Origin: Tautonia sociabilis
Lineage (GTDB): Bacteria > Planctomycetota > Planctomycetia > Isosphaerales > Isosphaeraceae
Length of the DNA stretch: 64,000 nt
NCBI RefSeq assembly: GCF_003977685.1
Contig: NZ_RYZH01000009.1
Span: 92,263-156,262, forward strand
Direction of reading: 5' to 3'
A program made the translations under genes and the position numbers. The notes below the pieces were generated by a model. It was not told the origin of the DNA and did not search any database. It was given only the letters and a program-made list of their open reading frames with translations. Shown piece after piece: positions 45,756 to 58,022 of the stretch (the stretch's first letter is position 1; each line of letters starts with the position of its first letter).

Positions 45756-48089
45756 TCAGTCCTCGTAGATGAGGTACTTCGCCCGAACGTCGAGGAACTC
45801 GCGAAGCTCCCGGGCCCAGGTGCGCCGGACGGCTCGGGCGTCGGCGCCGGAGACGATCGCCTCGAACGCGGCGCGGTTGGCCATCAGCCGGTTGAGGGCC
45901 TCGGGCTTCCAGTCGTCCGGGTAGAGGCGGCGCAGGGTCACGGCGAGGGTGATGCCCAGCTCGATCGGGTCGAACTCGTCCCAGTCGGTGATGATGATGA
46001 AAACACCGCCGCACTCCTCGCCTTCGTACTGGCGCTCGGTCGGGGAGAAGCGGATCGGGACGAACCGGACGCCGCCCAGGCCCTCGGCGTTCAGCTCCGA
46101 GGCCCAGCGGCGGGGGTCGATCCAGGGAGCGCCGACGCGCTCGAACGGCGTGTCGGTCCCCCGGCCGGTGGCGAGGTTGGTCGCCTCCAGCAGTCCGACT
46201 CCGGGATAGAGCATCGCCTCGGTGAGGCTCCGCATGTTCGGCGAGGGGTTCGTCCAGAGCAGGCCTGTTTGGTCGAAGGTCATCGACCGCCGCCATCCCC
46301 GGCAGGGGACGACGGTGAGATCGGCGTCGATGCCGCGTTCCGCGTTGAACATCCCCGCCAGCTCGCCGATGGTCATCCCGTGCCGTACCGGCAGACGATG
46401 GAAGGCGATGAAGGACTGCGCGTCCTCATCGCGAACCGGCCCGGAGACGGCGACGCCGCCGATCGGATTCGGGCGGTCGAGAACAAGGACGGGGAGGCCC
46501 TCCTCGGCAGCGGCCTCGAGCACGAGCCCCATCGTGCTGATATAGGTATAGAAGCGAGCGCCGATATCGGCGATATCAAAGACCAGGGCGTCGAGGCCCT
46601 CCAGTTGCTCGGGGGAGGGCTTGCGGCGCTCGCCGTAGAGGCTGTAGATCGGCAGGCCGGTCTTCTCGTCTCGGGAGTCGCCGATGGTGCTGACGTCGAG
46701 CAGGCCTCGGATACCGTGCTCGGGGCTGAACAGGGCGGCCAGCTCGACTCCCGGGGCCTCGAACAGAACGTCGATCGTCGCCCGGCCGTCCCGGGTCTTG
46801 CCGGTGTGGTTGGTGACGAGGCCGACGCGCTTGCCCTGAAGCGGGGCGAAGCCCTCGGCCTCGAGCACGTCGATCCCGCAGAGGACGTCGGCCGGGGCAG
46901 CCGGCTCGGGGGCCGGGAGCGGAGTGTCGACGATCGCCGAAGCGACGAGGGAGGCCACCCGGCGGCGGAGGGCGGTCGGGGAGGGCTTGTCGCCGCCGGG
47001 GTGGAGTCGGCTGGTCAGGAGGATGACGAACGTCTCGGTGTCGGGATCGATCCAGATGCTCGTGCCCGTGAATCCGGTGTGGCCGAAGCTGCGGGGGCCG
47101 AAGCGGTCTCCCCGGGGGGCGCTGTAGCCGGTGGCGAGGTCCCAGCCAAGGCCGCGACGCTCCCCCTCCGGAGTGTCGTCGGGGTCGATCATGGCCCGGA
47201 CGGTCGGGGGGGCGAGGATGCGAGTCCCGTTTGACCCGACCCCACCGTCGAGCAACGTCTGGGCGTAGATCGCCAGGTCGTCGGCCGTGGCGAACAGCCC
47301 GGCGTGGCCGGCGACGCCGCCGAGGGCCCGGGAGCGGGGGTCGTGGACCACCCCCCGGAAAAAGGAGTCGCCGTCGCGCTCGGTCGGGGCGATCCGGGAG
47401 GGGTCGATCCCGCGGTCAAGGGGCAGAAAGGTGGTGTCGGCCATGCCAAGGGGGGTGAAGACGTGCTCGCGGGCGAACTCGTCGAGCGGTTGCCCCGAGA
47501 CGCGCTCGACCAGCCGGCCGAGGATCAGAAAACCGACGTCGGAATAGCGGAAGCGATCGCCGGGGGGGCCGACGAGGTCGATGTCGGCCAGGCGCCGCCA
47601 GGCTTCCTCGACACCGTGCTCGTAGTCGCCGATCGGGTTGTCGGGGATCAGACCGGCGCGGTGGCGGAGGAGCATCTCGACGGTGATCGCCTCCTTGCCG
47701 TTGCTGGCGAACTCGGGCAGGTACGTTGTGATCGGCTCGTCCAGGTCGATGAGGCCGCGTTCCCAGAGGATCATGACCGAGGTCGCGGTGGCGACGGGCT
47801 TGGTGAGCGAGGCCATGTCGAAGACCGAGTCCCGGGTCATCGGCTCGGCCTCGGGCTCGACGGCTCGGAGGCCGATCGCCTCGGCCAGCGCGATCCGGCC
47901 CCGGCGGCCGACGACCACCACGGCGCCGGGAACCTGGCCCTCGGCAACGGCGGAGGAGACGGCCTCCGTCACCTCGGCGAGTTTCGAGGCGTCGAAGCCA
48001 AGATCCTCGGCAGGAGCGGAGGGGAGCGCCCCCGGAGCGGGGCAGGCGGCCAGCAGGCCGGCGAGCAAAAGGGCGGCGGAGGCGGTCAT
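45756..48089 (-). CDS. Serine hydrolase (beta-lactamase fold) fused to NamZ-like exo-muramidase (DUF1343)
   Basis: The 777-residue lipoprotein (lipobox GLLAAC) has two domains. Residues 30-390 form a serine beta-lactamase/esterase domain with SLTK near 92, the YSD motif near 180 and GHTG near 339. Residues about 405-777 are DUF1343, shown in other bacteria (NamZ, GH171) to release N-acetylmuramic acid from the ends of peptidoglycan glycans; its landmarks are KRVGLVTNHTGKTRDG, LFSPEHGIRG and FDIADIGARFYTYISTMG. The fusion suggests trimming of peptide-bearing muropeptides followed by MurNAc release. The sodium/solute symporter gene lies 62 bp upstream. Confidence 0.9.
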   Translation of the reverse strand: MTASAALLLAGLLAACPAPGALPSAPAEDLGFDASKLAEVTEAVSSAVAEGQVPGAVVVVGRRGRIALAEAIGLRAVEPEAEPMTRDSVFDMASLTKPVATATSVMILWERGLIDLDEPITTYLPEFASNGKEAITVEMLLRHRAGLIPDNPIGDYEHGVEEAWRRLADIDLVGPPGDRFRYSDVGFLILGRLVERVSGQPLDEFAREHVFTPLGMADTTFLPLDRGIDPSRIAPTERDGDSFFRGVVHDPRSRALGGVAGHAGLFATADDLAIYAQTLLDGGVGSNGTRILAPPTVRAMIDPDDTPEGERRGLGWDLATGYSAPRGDRFGPRSFGHTGFTGTSIWIDPDTETFVILLTSRLHPGGDKPSPTALRRRVASLVASAIVDTPLPAPEPAAPADVLCGIDVLEAEGFAPLQGKRVGLVTNHTGKTRDGRATIDVLFEAPGVELAALFSPEHGIRGLLDVSTIGDSRDEKTGLPIYSLYGERRKPSPEQLEGLDALVFDIADIGARFYTYISTMGLVLEAAAEEGLPVLVLDRPNPIGGVAVSGPVRDEDAQSFIAFHRLPVRHGMTIGELAGMFNAERGIDADLTVVPCRGWRRSMTFDQTGLLWTNPSPNMRSLTEAMLYPGVGLLEATNLATGRGTDTPFERVGAPWIDPRRWASELNAEGLGGVRFVPIRFSPTERQYEGEECGGVFIIITDWDEFDPIELGITLAVTLRRLYPDDWKPEALNRLMANRAAFEAIVSGADARAVRRTWARELREFLDVRAKYLIYED

Positions 48090-48151
48090 CGTCGTTCCGA
48101 TCCTGAATGCGGAAACGTCTTGGAGTGTGCAACCTTCGAACGAATGGCGGC

Positions 48152-49729
48152 TCAGTCCTCGGGGCCGGTTTCGGAGACGGGCCCGGCCGTCTCGGTGCGG
48201 GGGACGATCAGCGACGCGAGCAGGCCGACGAGGAACGTCGTCCCCGAGCCGACCAGCGCGAAGTAGGGCCAGGCAAGAGCGCCCTCGAACGGGTAGACGC
48301 CCCGGGGCATCGAGGGGAACCACTCGGTGAGCACGGGGCCGAACTTGGCGTAGGAGACGGCCGCGAGGCCGGCGATCAGCCCGATCAGCGCCGCCCCTTG
48401 GCCGACGCGACGGGTCAGCACTCCGAGCAGGAAGACGCCGAGGATGATCCCCGTCACGAACGAGGCGATCGCCAGCGCGTTCTCCACCACCGTGCTGTCC
48501 TGGAATCGGGCTGCCGCCACCACGGCAATCCCCATCTGGGCGATGCCCCAGGCGACGGTCAGGGCCTTCGAGAGCACGAGGAGGCGCCCTTCGCCAAGGC
48601 CCGGGAAGCTCGGCCGGATCAGGTCGTTGACCGTCGACGAGGCGGAAGCGTTCAGCGAGCTGGACAGCGTGCTCATCGCCGCCGAGAAGATCGCCGCGAC
48701 GACCAGGCCGACCAGCCCCGTCGGCAGGTACGTGACGATGAACGCGGCGAACTCGCCGTCGACCTGCAAGGGGCGCTCGGGGGGGTGCTCGGTGTAGAAG
48801 ATCGACAGCGCCACGCCAATCAGGAGGAACAGCGCGAACTGAGCGAAGACGACAAGGCCACTGGCGATCAACGCCCCGGACGCCTGCCGCCGAGACCGGG
48901 CGGAAAGGTACCGCTGCACCATCATCTGATCGGCGCCGTGGGTGGCCGTGTTGAGGACCATGCCGCCGATGACGCCGGCCCAGATCGTGAACGGCTGGGT
49001 CAGGTCGAACGAGAGATCAAACAGGCGGAACTTCCCGGCCGCGGCGCCGGAGGCCCAGAGGTCCTCCCAGCCGCCGTCGAGCCGGCCGACCATGATGAAC
49101 AGGGCGGCCACGGCACCGAGCATATAGATAAGAAACTGCGTCACGTCGGTCCAGACCACCGCCGTCATGCCGCCGAGGAAGGTGTAGACGATCGTCGAGA
49201 GGCCCATCCCGAGGATCGCCGCGGGCATCGCCCACTCGGCCGGCATGATCGCCCCCGGGCCGTCGCCGACCAGCCCGCTCAGCAGCAGGAGGCGGCGCAG
49301 GACGATGGCGGCCAGGTAAAGGCGGAGGCCGTCGCCGAGGGTCCGGGAGAGGAGGAAGAGGATCGAGGCGACGGTCTTGGTCGCGCCGCCGAATCGCTGG
49401 TTGAGCACCTGATAGGCCGTGTACATCTGGCCGCGAAAGTAGCTCGGCAGCAGCAAGACCGAGACAAGCACGCGGCCGATGATGTAGCCGATGGCCAGTT
49501 GCAGATAGGTGAAGTTGCCCCCCGCTCGGAAACTCAGGCTAGGGACGCTGAGGAAGGTCGCCGTGCTCGTCTCGGTGGCGACGATCGAGAGCATCACCGC
49601 CCACGCCGGCACCCGAGAGCCCCCCAGGAAGTAGCCGGAGAGCCCCTTGCTCCGAGCGCCCACGAGGGAACCGAACAGCGTCACGCCGACGATGTAGACC
49701 AGGATGATGACGAGGTCGATCGAGCTCAT
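48152..49729 (-). CDS. Sodium/solute symporter (SSS family)
   Basis: The 525-residue membrane protein has about 13 hydrophobic segments and the SSS hallmarks LSGYFLGGSRVPAWAVMLSI and IVATETSTATFLSVPSLSFR in the first two helices, with QLAIGYIIGRVLVS after them. It couples sodium entry to solute uptake. The gene directly upstream of the NamZ fusion implies an amino sugar such as MurNAc or a related wall product as substrate, which is an inference from context. The ATG at 49729 opens directly onto helix one. Confidence 0.88.
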   Translation of the reverse strand: MSSIDLVIILVYIVGVTLFGSLVGARSKGLSGYFLGGSRVPAWAVMLSIVATETSTATFLSVPSLSFRAGGNFTYLQLAIGYIIGRVLVSVLLLPSYFRGQMYTAYQVLNQRFGGATKTVASILFLLSRTLGDGLRLYLAAIVLRRLLLLSGLVGDGPGAIMPAEWAMPAAILGMGLSTIVYTFLGGMTAVVWTDVTQFLIYMLGAVAALFIMVGRLDGGWEDLWASGAAAGKFRLFDLSFDLTQPFTIWAGVIGGMVLNTATHGADQMMVQRYLSARSRRQASGALIASGLVVFAQFALFLLIGVALSIFYTEHPPERPLQVDGEFAAFIVTYLPTGLVGLVVAAIFSAAMSTLSSSLNASASSTVNDLIRPSFPGLGEGRLLVLSKALTVAWGIAQMGIAVVAAARFQDSTVVENALAIASFVTGIILGVFLLGVLTRRVGQGAALIGLIAGLAAVSYAKFGPVLTEWFPSMPRGVYPFEGALAWPYFALVGSGTTFLVGLLASLIVPRTETAGPVSETGPED

Positions 49730-49825
49730 GGGATGGTGGACCGGTTTCCTTCGTCGGCGGGGAGAGGGTGCGGGGAACCCAGGGACGAAACGGCCCGGCG
49801 ATCGGCCACCTTGCCGGAGGCGAGA

Positions 49826-51079
49826 TCAGGGCAGCTTGCCGAGCAGGGCCAGGCGGGCCCAGTTCATGGCGTGCTTCGAGGCCCGGCTCTGGATGACGGT
49901 GCGGGGCTGCTCGGGGCCCAACTCCAGGCGTCGGGAGCGGGCGCCGGAGGCGTCGGCCAGGCCGAGATAGACCAGGCCGACGGGCTTCTCGGGAGAGCCC
50001 CCGGTCGGGCCGGCGACCCCGGTCACGGCCAGCCCCAGGTCGGCCCCGAGGCGGCGGCGAACCCCCTCGGCCATCGCCTCGGCGACCTCGGGGCTGACGG
50101 CCCCCCGGGCGGCGATCAGGTCGTCGGGCACGCCGAGCAGTTCGGACTTGGCCTCGTTCGCGTACGAGACGACCCCGCCGGGGAAGACCGGGCTGACGCC
50201 GTCGATCCGGGTGATCCGGTGGGCGATCAGGCCCCCGGTGCAGGACTCGGCCACGGCGATCGTCTTGCCGGTCGAGCGCAGGGCGGCCACAAGCCCCTCG
50301 GCCACGTCGTCGGTCCCCTCGCCGACGATCAGGTCGGCGAAGCGCTCGTAGATGATGGCGGCGGTGGGCTCGATCCGGGCGAGGGCCTCGGCCTCGTCGG
50401 CCCCCTCGGCTCGGATCCGAAAGCTGATGGTCCCGTCGGAGGCGGTGATGCCCACCTCGGGAACGCGGCCTCGGGCGGTGAGGTCGGGGGCCCTGGCCTC
50501 GACCTCCGACTCGCCGAGGCCGAACAGGTTGATCGTCCGACCCACCACCACCCGGCCGGCCAGGCCGGCGGCCTTCAGGCGGGGGACGAGCTCCTGGTCG
50601 AACATCGCCTTCAGCTCTCGGGGAACGCCCGGCAGGCAGGCGACCCTCGCGCGATCGACCTTCATCCAGATGCCGGGGGCGGTGCCCGTCGGGTTGGGAA
50701 GGATGGAGGCCCCCTCGGGAATGAGGGCCTGGATGCGGTTGCGGTCGGGCATAGGGCGGTTGCGGCGGGCGAAGAGGGCCTCGATCATCCCGAGGGCCTC
50801 GTCGTCCTGCACCAGGCCGACGCCGGCGGCCTTCGCCAGCGCGTCTCGGGTCAGGTCGTCCTGGGTCGGGCCGAGGCCTCCGGAGGAGACGACCAGCTCC
50901 GATCGGCCGGCGGCGGCCCGGAAGGCGGCGATGTTGTCCTCCAGATCATCCCCCAGCACGGTGGTGAACCGCACCGGCAGCCCCAGCCCGGCCAGCCGGG
51001 AGCAGAGCCACTGGCCGTTGGTGTCCAGCTTCTCGCCACTGGTCAGCTCGCTTCCGACGATCAGGAGCTCGGCTCGCAT
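49826..51079 (-). CDS. cinA: CinA family protein (nicotinamide mononucleotide deamidase)
   Basis: The 417-residue protein has the MoCF-like N-terminal domain (RAELLIVGSELTSGEKLDTN; VVSSGGLGPTQDDLTRDALA) and the C-terminal CinA/PncC amidase domain (KTIAVAESCTGGLIAHRITR; PVFPGGVVSYANEAK; GVAGPTGGSPEKPVGLVYLG). PncC hydrolyses NMN to nicotinate mononucleotide; the N-terminal part acts on ADP-ribose in some homologues. The start at 51079 is where the domain begins; the frame is open to 51148. The SSS symporter gene follows after 96 bp on the same strand and may be co-transcribed. Confidence 0.92.
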   Translation of the reverse strand: MRAELLIVGSELTSGEKLDTNGQWLCSRLAGLGLPVRFTTVLGDDLEDNIAAFRAAAGRSELVVSSGGLGPTQDDLTRDALAKAAGVGLVQDDEALGMIEALFARRNRPMPDRNRIQALIPEGASILPNPTGTAPGIWMKVDRARVACLPGVPRELKAMFDQELVPRLKAAGLAGRVVVGRTINLFGLGESEVEARAPDLTARGRVPEVGITASDGTISFRIRAEGADEAEALARIEPTAAIIYERFADLIVGEGTDDVAEGLVAALRSTGKTIAVAESCTGGLIAHRITRIDGVSPVFPGGVVSYANEAKSELLGVPDDLIAARGAVSPEVAEAMAEGVRRRLGADLGLAVTGVAGPTGGSPEKPVGLVYLGLADASGARSRRLELGPEQPRTVIQSRASKHAMNWARLALLGKLP

Positions 51080-51421
51080 GGGGGCGCTCGGGCGGTCCGG
51101 AGGGGCGTCGGGTCGGGCCCCTGGGGTGCATTCATGAACTTTTCGCAATCGCTCCGACGTGCGGCCGGACCCGGAATTCCGAGGAAATCCGGGCGGTCCG
51201 GGTGCGAACCGGTCCCGAAGCCGGCCGTGTCCGCCGTGCAGGAGGTTGCGGAGCGGAGCGTGAGTCGTGTCATAATAGTAGGGCGACCCCCCACGGGTCG
51301 ACCGCCATCCGTCCGCGTCCGCGTCCGCCCAGCCTCGGGAGCGTCGAGCCCCCCGATCGGGCTCGACCGAGTTCGGCCCTCATGAACCCGGTCCCGCCGC
51401 GTCGGGGGAGGCCCACCCGCG
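51080..51421. other. Divergent regulatory region between cinA and the HNH gene
   Basis: This 342-bp region has no gene. A candidate plus-strand promoter (51246-51276) is listed separately. The rest is GC-rich. Confidence 0.45.
51246..51276 (+). promoter_or_regulatory. Candidate promoter of the HNH endonuclease gene
   Basis: TTGCGG at 51246-51251 and CATAAT at 51271-51276 are 19 bp apart, slightly longer than ideal for a housekeeping sigma factor. CATAATAGTA is the only AT-rich decamer in the region. Initiation would leave a leader of about 140 bases. Confidence 0.35.
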
Positions 51422-52024
51422 ATGAGCGTCGCTGTCCTCGATCGCCCGACCCTGGTCCTGAACCGGAACTGGCAGCCGGTCAACGTGGCCTCGGTCTCCA
51501 GGGCGCTGGTGATGCTGTGGAACGAGTCGGCCCGGGTCGTCGACCCCGACGATTTCCGACTCTACGACTGGGCCGACTGGGCCCGGCTGAAACCAAGAGA
51601 CGACGAGCCGTTCATCCAGGCCGTCACGTTTCGCATGCGCGTGCCGGAGGTGGTTTCCCTGACCCACTACGACCGCTACCGCGAGTCGACCGTCACCTTC
51701 AGCCGCCGCAACATCTTCAAACGCGACCACTCCACCTGCCAGTACTGCGGCGGCCGGCCCGGCTCCTCGGAGCTAACCATCGACCACGTGCTGCCGAGGT
51801 CGCAGGGGGGCGTGTCGTCCTGGGAAAACTGCGTGCTGGCCTGCGTCTCCTGCAACTCGCGCAAGGCCAACCGGACCCCCGAGCAGGCGCACATGAAGCT
51901 CCGCAAGAAGCCCGTTCGGCCCGAGTGGAAGCCGATGTACGCCTACTCCACCATGCGGATCGAGAGCTGGTCCCGCTTCATCAGCGAGGCCTACTGGAAC
52001 GTGGCGCTGGACGAGGGGGAGTAA
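51422..52024 (+). CDS. HNH endonuclease
   Basis: The 200-residue protein has the planctomycete-common N-terminal half ([20 protein letters not shown]) and a complete HNH site. It shows a zinc pair CQYCGG, the catalytic [20 protein letters not shown] and a second zinc pair [13 protein letters not shown]. All three HNH residues (DH, N and the later N/H of NSRKAN) are present, so it should be an active metal-dependent nuclease. It is a stand-alone gene without methylase or mobile-element neighbours, probably a housekeeping type rather than a restriction enzyme. Confidence 0.9.
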   Translation: MSVAVLDRPTLVLNRNWQPVNVASVSRALVMLWNESARVVDPDDFRLYDWADWARLKPRDDEPFIQAVTFRMRVPEVVSLTHYDRYRESTVTFSRRNIFKRDHSTCQYCGGRPGSSELTIDHVLPRSQGGVSSWENCVLACVSCNSRKANRTPEQAHMKLRKKPVRPEWKPMYAYSTMRIESWSRFISEAYWNVALDEGE

Positions 52025-52045
52025 GGCCCCTCGCCTCCTTCCTGC

Positions 52046-52087
52046 CCGCACCGCACCGCCCCGCACCGCCCCGCACCGCGCCGCACT
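52046..52087. repeat. Tandem decamer repeat CCGCACCGCC
   Basis: Three full decamers at 52051-52080, the last with one change, plus partial units on each side, just after the HNH stop codon. Confidence 0.8.
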
Positions 52088-52095
52088 CCACCGCC

Positions 52096-52125
52096 CCCCG
52101 GGGGCCCATTGATTGGCCCCCGGGG
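52096..52125. terminator. Strong GC stem-loop after the HNH gene
   Basis: CCCCGGGGGCC (52096-52106) and GGCCCCCGGGG (52115-52125) are perfect 11-bp arms with the 8-base loop CATTGATT, 72 bp past the HNH stop. No U-tract, as is usual in this genome. Confidence 0.55.
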
Positions 52126-52215
52126 ATCGCCCGAGGCCCGACGGCCGGGGTAGACTGGAGCAATCGGCCGATCGCCGACCGATCGCCCTCCTCCCCGACC
52201 CCGGCCCGATCCGAC

Positions 52216-53190
52216 ATGAGATACCTCGTCACCGGAGGCGCCGGCTTCATCGGCAGCCACCTCTGCGAGCGCCTGCTCGACGATGGCTCCGAGGTGCTGG
52301 CGCTGGACGACCTGAGCACCGGCCGCTTCGCCAACGTCGCCCACCTGGAGGGCCGCCCGGGATTCGAGCTCCGGGTGGCGAGCGTCACCCAGCCGGAGGT
52401 GGTCGAGGCCTGCGTGCTTGAATGCGGGGCGGTCTTCCACCTGGCCAGCGCCGTCGGCGTCCGCCTGGTGGTGGACGAGCCGGTGAAGACGATCGAGACG
52501 ATCGTCAACGGAACCGACGTCGTGCTCCGGTGTTGTGCCCGATATCGTCGGCCGATGCTGCTGACCTCGACGAGCGAGGTCTACGGCAAGAGCGACCGCA
52601 TCCCCTTCCGGGAGGACGACGATGTCGTCCTCGGCCCCACCACGACCCGGCGCTGGGCGTATGCCGGGGCGAAGATGCTCGACGAGTTTCTCGCGCTGGC
52701 CCACTGGCACGAGGCGAGGCTGCCGGTCGTCGTCGCCCGGCTGTTCAACACCGTCGGCCCCCGGCAAACCGGCCGATACGGCATGGTCATCCCCCGGTTC
52801 GTCCAGCAGGGGATGGCCGGCGAGCCGATCACCGTCTACGGCGACGGCCGCCAGACGCGCTGCTTCGCCCATGTGCTCGACGTGGTCGACGCCCTGGTCC
52901 GGCTGATCCACCACCCGGACGCCCGGGGGCAGGTCTTCAACGTTGGCAACGGCGAGGAAGTCTCGATCCTGCAACTGGCCGAGCGCGTCCGAGACCTGAC
53001 CGGCGGCCGGAGCGCGATCCGCACCATCCCCTACGACGAGGCCTACACCTCCGGCTTCGAGGACATGGTCCGCCGCGTCCCCAGCCTGGACAAGATCCGA
53101 CGGCTGATCGGCTACGAGCCGACCCGGGGGCTGGACCAGATCCTCGCCGACGTGTTCGACGAGGCTCGAGGAGCGGGCGGGGGCTCGTGA
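52216..53190 (+). CDS. NAD-dependent nucleotide-sugar epimerase/dehydratase
   Basis: This 324-residue extended SDR acts on a nucleotide-activated sugar. The NAD motif GGAGFIGSH is at residues 7-15, LDDLSTG is at the second strand end and the catalytic Y-x-x-x-K is in [11 protein letters not shown] near 148-152. TSTSEVYG and [20 protein letters not shown] are also present. The R-x-x-F-x-H-V block ([17 protein letters not shown]) fits UDP-glucose 4-epimerase or UDP-glucuronate decarboxylase groups; I cannot choose between them. The ATG at 52216 starts the Rossmann fold directly; the longer open frame upstream crosses the HNH gene and is not real. Confidence 0.88.
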   Translation: MRYLVTGGAGFIGSHLCERLLDDGSEVLALDDLSTGRFANVAHLEGRPGFELRVASVTQPEVVEACVLECGAVFHLASAVGVRLVVDEPVKTIETIVNGTDVVLRCCARYRRPMLLTSTSEVYGKSDRIPFREDDDVVLGPTTTRRWAYAGAKMLDEFLALAHWHEARLPVVVARLFNTVGPRQTGRYGMVIPRFVQQGMAGEPITVYGDGRQTRCFAHVLDVVDALVRLIHHPDARGQVFNVGNGEEVSILQLAERVRDLTGGRSAIRTIPYDEAYTSGFEDMVRRVPSLDKIRRLIGYEPTRGLDQILADVFDEARGAGGGS

Positions 53191-53232
53191 CTCCCCGGCC
53201 CGCCCGCCTCCCTCGGGGAGGGAAGGTCGAGG

Positions 53233-56130
<2,898 letters not shown>

Positions 56131-56572
56131 CGACCTGCGGTCTCCTCGTCGGTCGGCGGACGTCTTCGGCCGGGGTCGCGTCGCTCGGGTTGCGCCGGTC
56201 GGCCCGATCCTCGGGGGGGGGGGGGGGGCGGAGAGAAAAGCCGGATCTCTAAGGATACTCCCGATGCGGCTCCGACGCCAGCGAAGCCGGGCGCGACTGC
56301 GCGCACGAAGACGACTGCGCGGGCCGCAATGATAATGCGACCCTAGCCCTTGCAAGGGTTACAGGGGATCCCGGCAAATCTTTCCCGGGACTTGAGCCAT
56401 TTTTCGGGAATCCGGCGCGGATCGGCCGTCCCGTCGTCCCATCGGCGTGTAGACTTGAGACGAATCCGAGGAGGACGGCCCCGGACGGCCATCGACCTCG
56501 GCACCGCCCTTGCTCCTGACGACATCGCACCTCGCATCGCGGTCCGAATCGAGCCCAGAGTGGAGACGACTC
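56131..56572. other. Divergent region between leuS and the amidase gene, with a G16 tract
   Basis: About 440 bp without a gene. It contains 16 consecutive G at 56213-56228 and otherwise presumably the two promoters. Confidence 0.5.
56213..56228. repeat. G16 homopolymer tract
   Basis: Sixteen consecutive G residues on the plus strand (C16 in the leader strand of leuS), the longest homopolymer I noticed in the window. Confidence 0.9.
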
Positions 56573-57580
56573 ATGGATGCCCGTTGGAACACCCTCCGAG
56601 CCCGCCGGCTGGCCAAGATGATGGTCGTCGGGCTGCTGATCGCCTCGGCCGCGGTGGCCGGCTGCAAGCACCGCCGGTCGGCTCTCCGACCGGTGTTCGT
56701 CGACCCCGAGCCGGTCCTGGTCGATCCGTCCCCCTCGTCGGCGACGGTGATCCCGACCGACCCGTCCGGCTCTGATTACGGGGTTTCGTCCTCGCCGTCG
56801 GCCGTCCCCTCGCCCGGCTACGAGGACACCTACGGCCCCTACGTCTCGCCCCCCGCCGGCCCAGCCGCCGAGCCGGAGCTGGAGCTGAAGCCGCTGGACG
56901 AGCCCCAGCCGCTCCCCCCCCTCGGCAACGGCGCCGGCTCCGGCGAGACGAAACCGTCCAACGTCGATCAGCCCCCGCTGATCAACTCCCCGTTGAACAC
57001 CCCGATGAGCCGGAGAGAGTCCGGCCGAACCGCGACGCTTACCGCCTCTCGATCCGAGCTGCGGGCCCGAGTGCAGGCGATGGCCGACGATCCCCTCGAC
57101 CTGGTGCAGCCTCCCAAGGCCGATCGGCCCTGGCGGTTCATCGTCCTGCACCACAGCGCCACGCCGACCGGAGGCTACGCCGCCATCGACCGCCAGCACC
57201 GCGAGCGGGCCGGCCTGGACGGCTGCAGCTACCACTTCGTGATCGGCAACGGCAGCGAGACCCCCGACGGCACGATCGAGGTCACCCGACGCTGGTCCGA
57301 CCAGCGTCCCGGCGCCCACTGCCGGGAACCGAAGCAGTCCGGCGTGAACGAGTACGGCATCGGCATCTGCCTGGTCGGCGACCTCGACGCCACCGGCCCC
57401 ACCCCGAAGCAGGTCGAAGCCGCCCGCGTCCTGGTCGCCTACCTCCAGGACCGCTACCTCATCCCCGCCGACCGCGTTGGCACTCACTCCGACTTCTCCG
57501 CCTCCCCCACCGTCTGCCCCGGCGACCACTTCCCCGCCGAGCAGATCCTCGGAAGGCCTGCCCTCGCCTCGACCCGATGA
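56573..57580 (+). CDS. PGRP-type N-acetylmuramoyl-L-alanine amidase lipoprotein
   Basis: The 335-residue product has a lipobox (SAAVAGC near residue 25-31), a proline/serine-rich spacer and an amidase_2/PGRP domain from about residue 185. The zinc ligands are visible as the first histidine in FIVLHHSATPTGG, HSDF and the cysteine in TVCPGDHFP. The substrate-side block GCSYHFVIGNGSETPDG and the VGDLD segment are also typical. It should cleave the MurNAc-L-alanine bond of peptidoglycan from an outer-envelope anchor. The ATG at 56573 follows GGAG. Confidence 0.88.
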   Translation: MDARWNTLRARRLAKMMVVGLLIASAAVAGCKHRRSALRPVFVDPEPVLVDPSPSSATVIPTDPSGSDYGVSSSPSAVPSPGYEDTYGPYVSPPAGPAAEPELELKPLDEPQPLPPLGNGAGSGETKPSNVDQPPLINSPLNTPMSRRESGRTATLTASRSELRARVQAMADDPLDLVQPPKADRPWRFIVLHHSATPTGGYAAIDRQHRERAGLDGCSYHFVIGNGSETPDGTIEVTRRWSDQRPGAHCREPKQSGVNEYGIGICLVGDLDATGPTPKQVEAARVLVAYLQDRYLIPADRVGTHSDFSASPTVCPGDHFPAEQILGRPALASTR

Positions 57581-58022
57581 GCCTCGAGCCAATCGCGACG
57601 GCGCCCGATCGCTCCTCGATGATGGCGAATGACGGATGATCTTGCTCCGATGAACCAGGGATGACGCTCCCCGGGAGCCAGGACGGCCCCCCTCGCCATC
57701 CAGCCCTCGCCGACCTCCCCCTCCGCCCCGATCAACTCCCTCCCCCAATCCGACCGCCCACCGCCCACCGCCCTCCCCTCCGCCAACTCCCCCCGGCTCC
57801 CACCGCCGCCTCCTCACAAGGCCGCTCCTCCTCGGCCATCGGCCATCAGCCAGCTTGGCCATCCTCCGGCCCGACCGACCAAACGACCTTGACGCCCCTC
57901 CGCCTCCGGGGCTAGGGTGAGGCTCGGAGCGGTCGGCGATCTCCCCGAAGGTCGATCCGATCCGATCCGATCCCCGCCCGGGGGCCGGCCGCCCCGTCCG
58001 CCAGGGAAGGCGAGGTGCGAAG
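57581..58022. other. Gene-free C-rich stretch before kdsB
   Basis: About 440 bp without a supported gene. The middle (57690-57800) is strongly C-rich on this strand, and four tandem GATCC units occupy 57954-57973 near the kdsB start. Confidence 0.45.
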
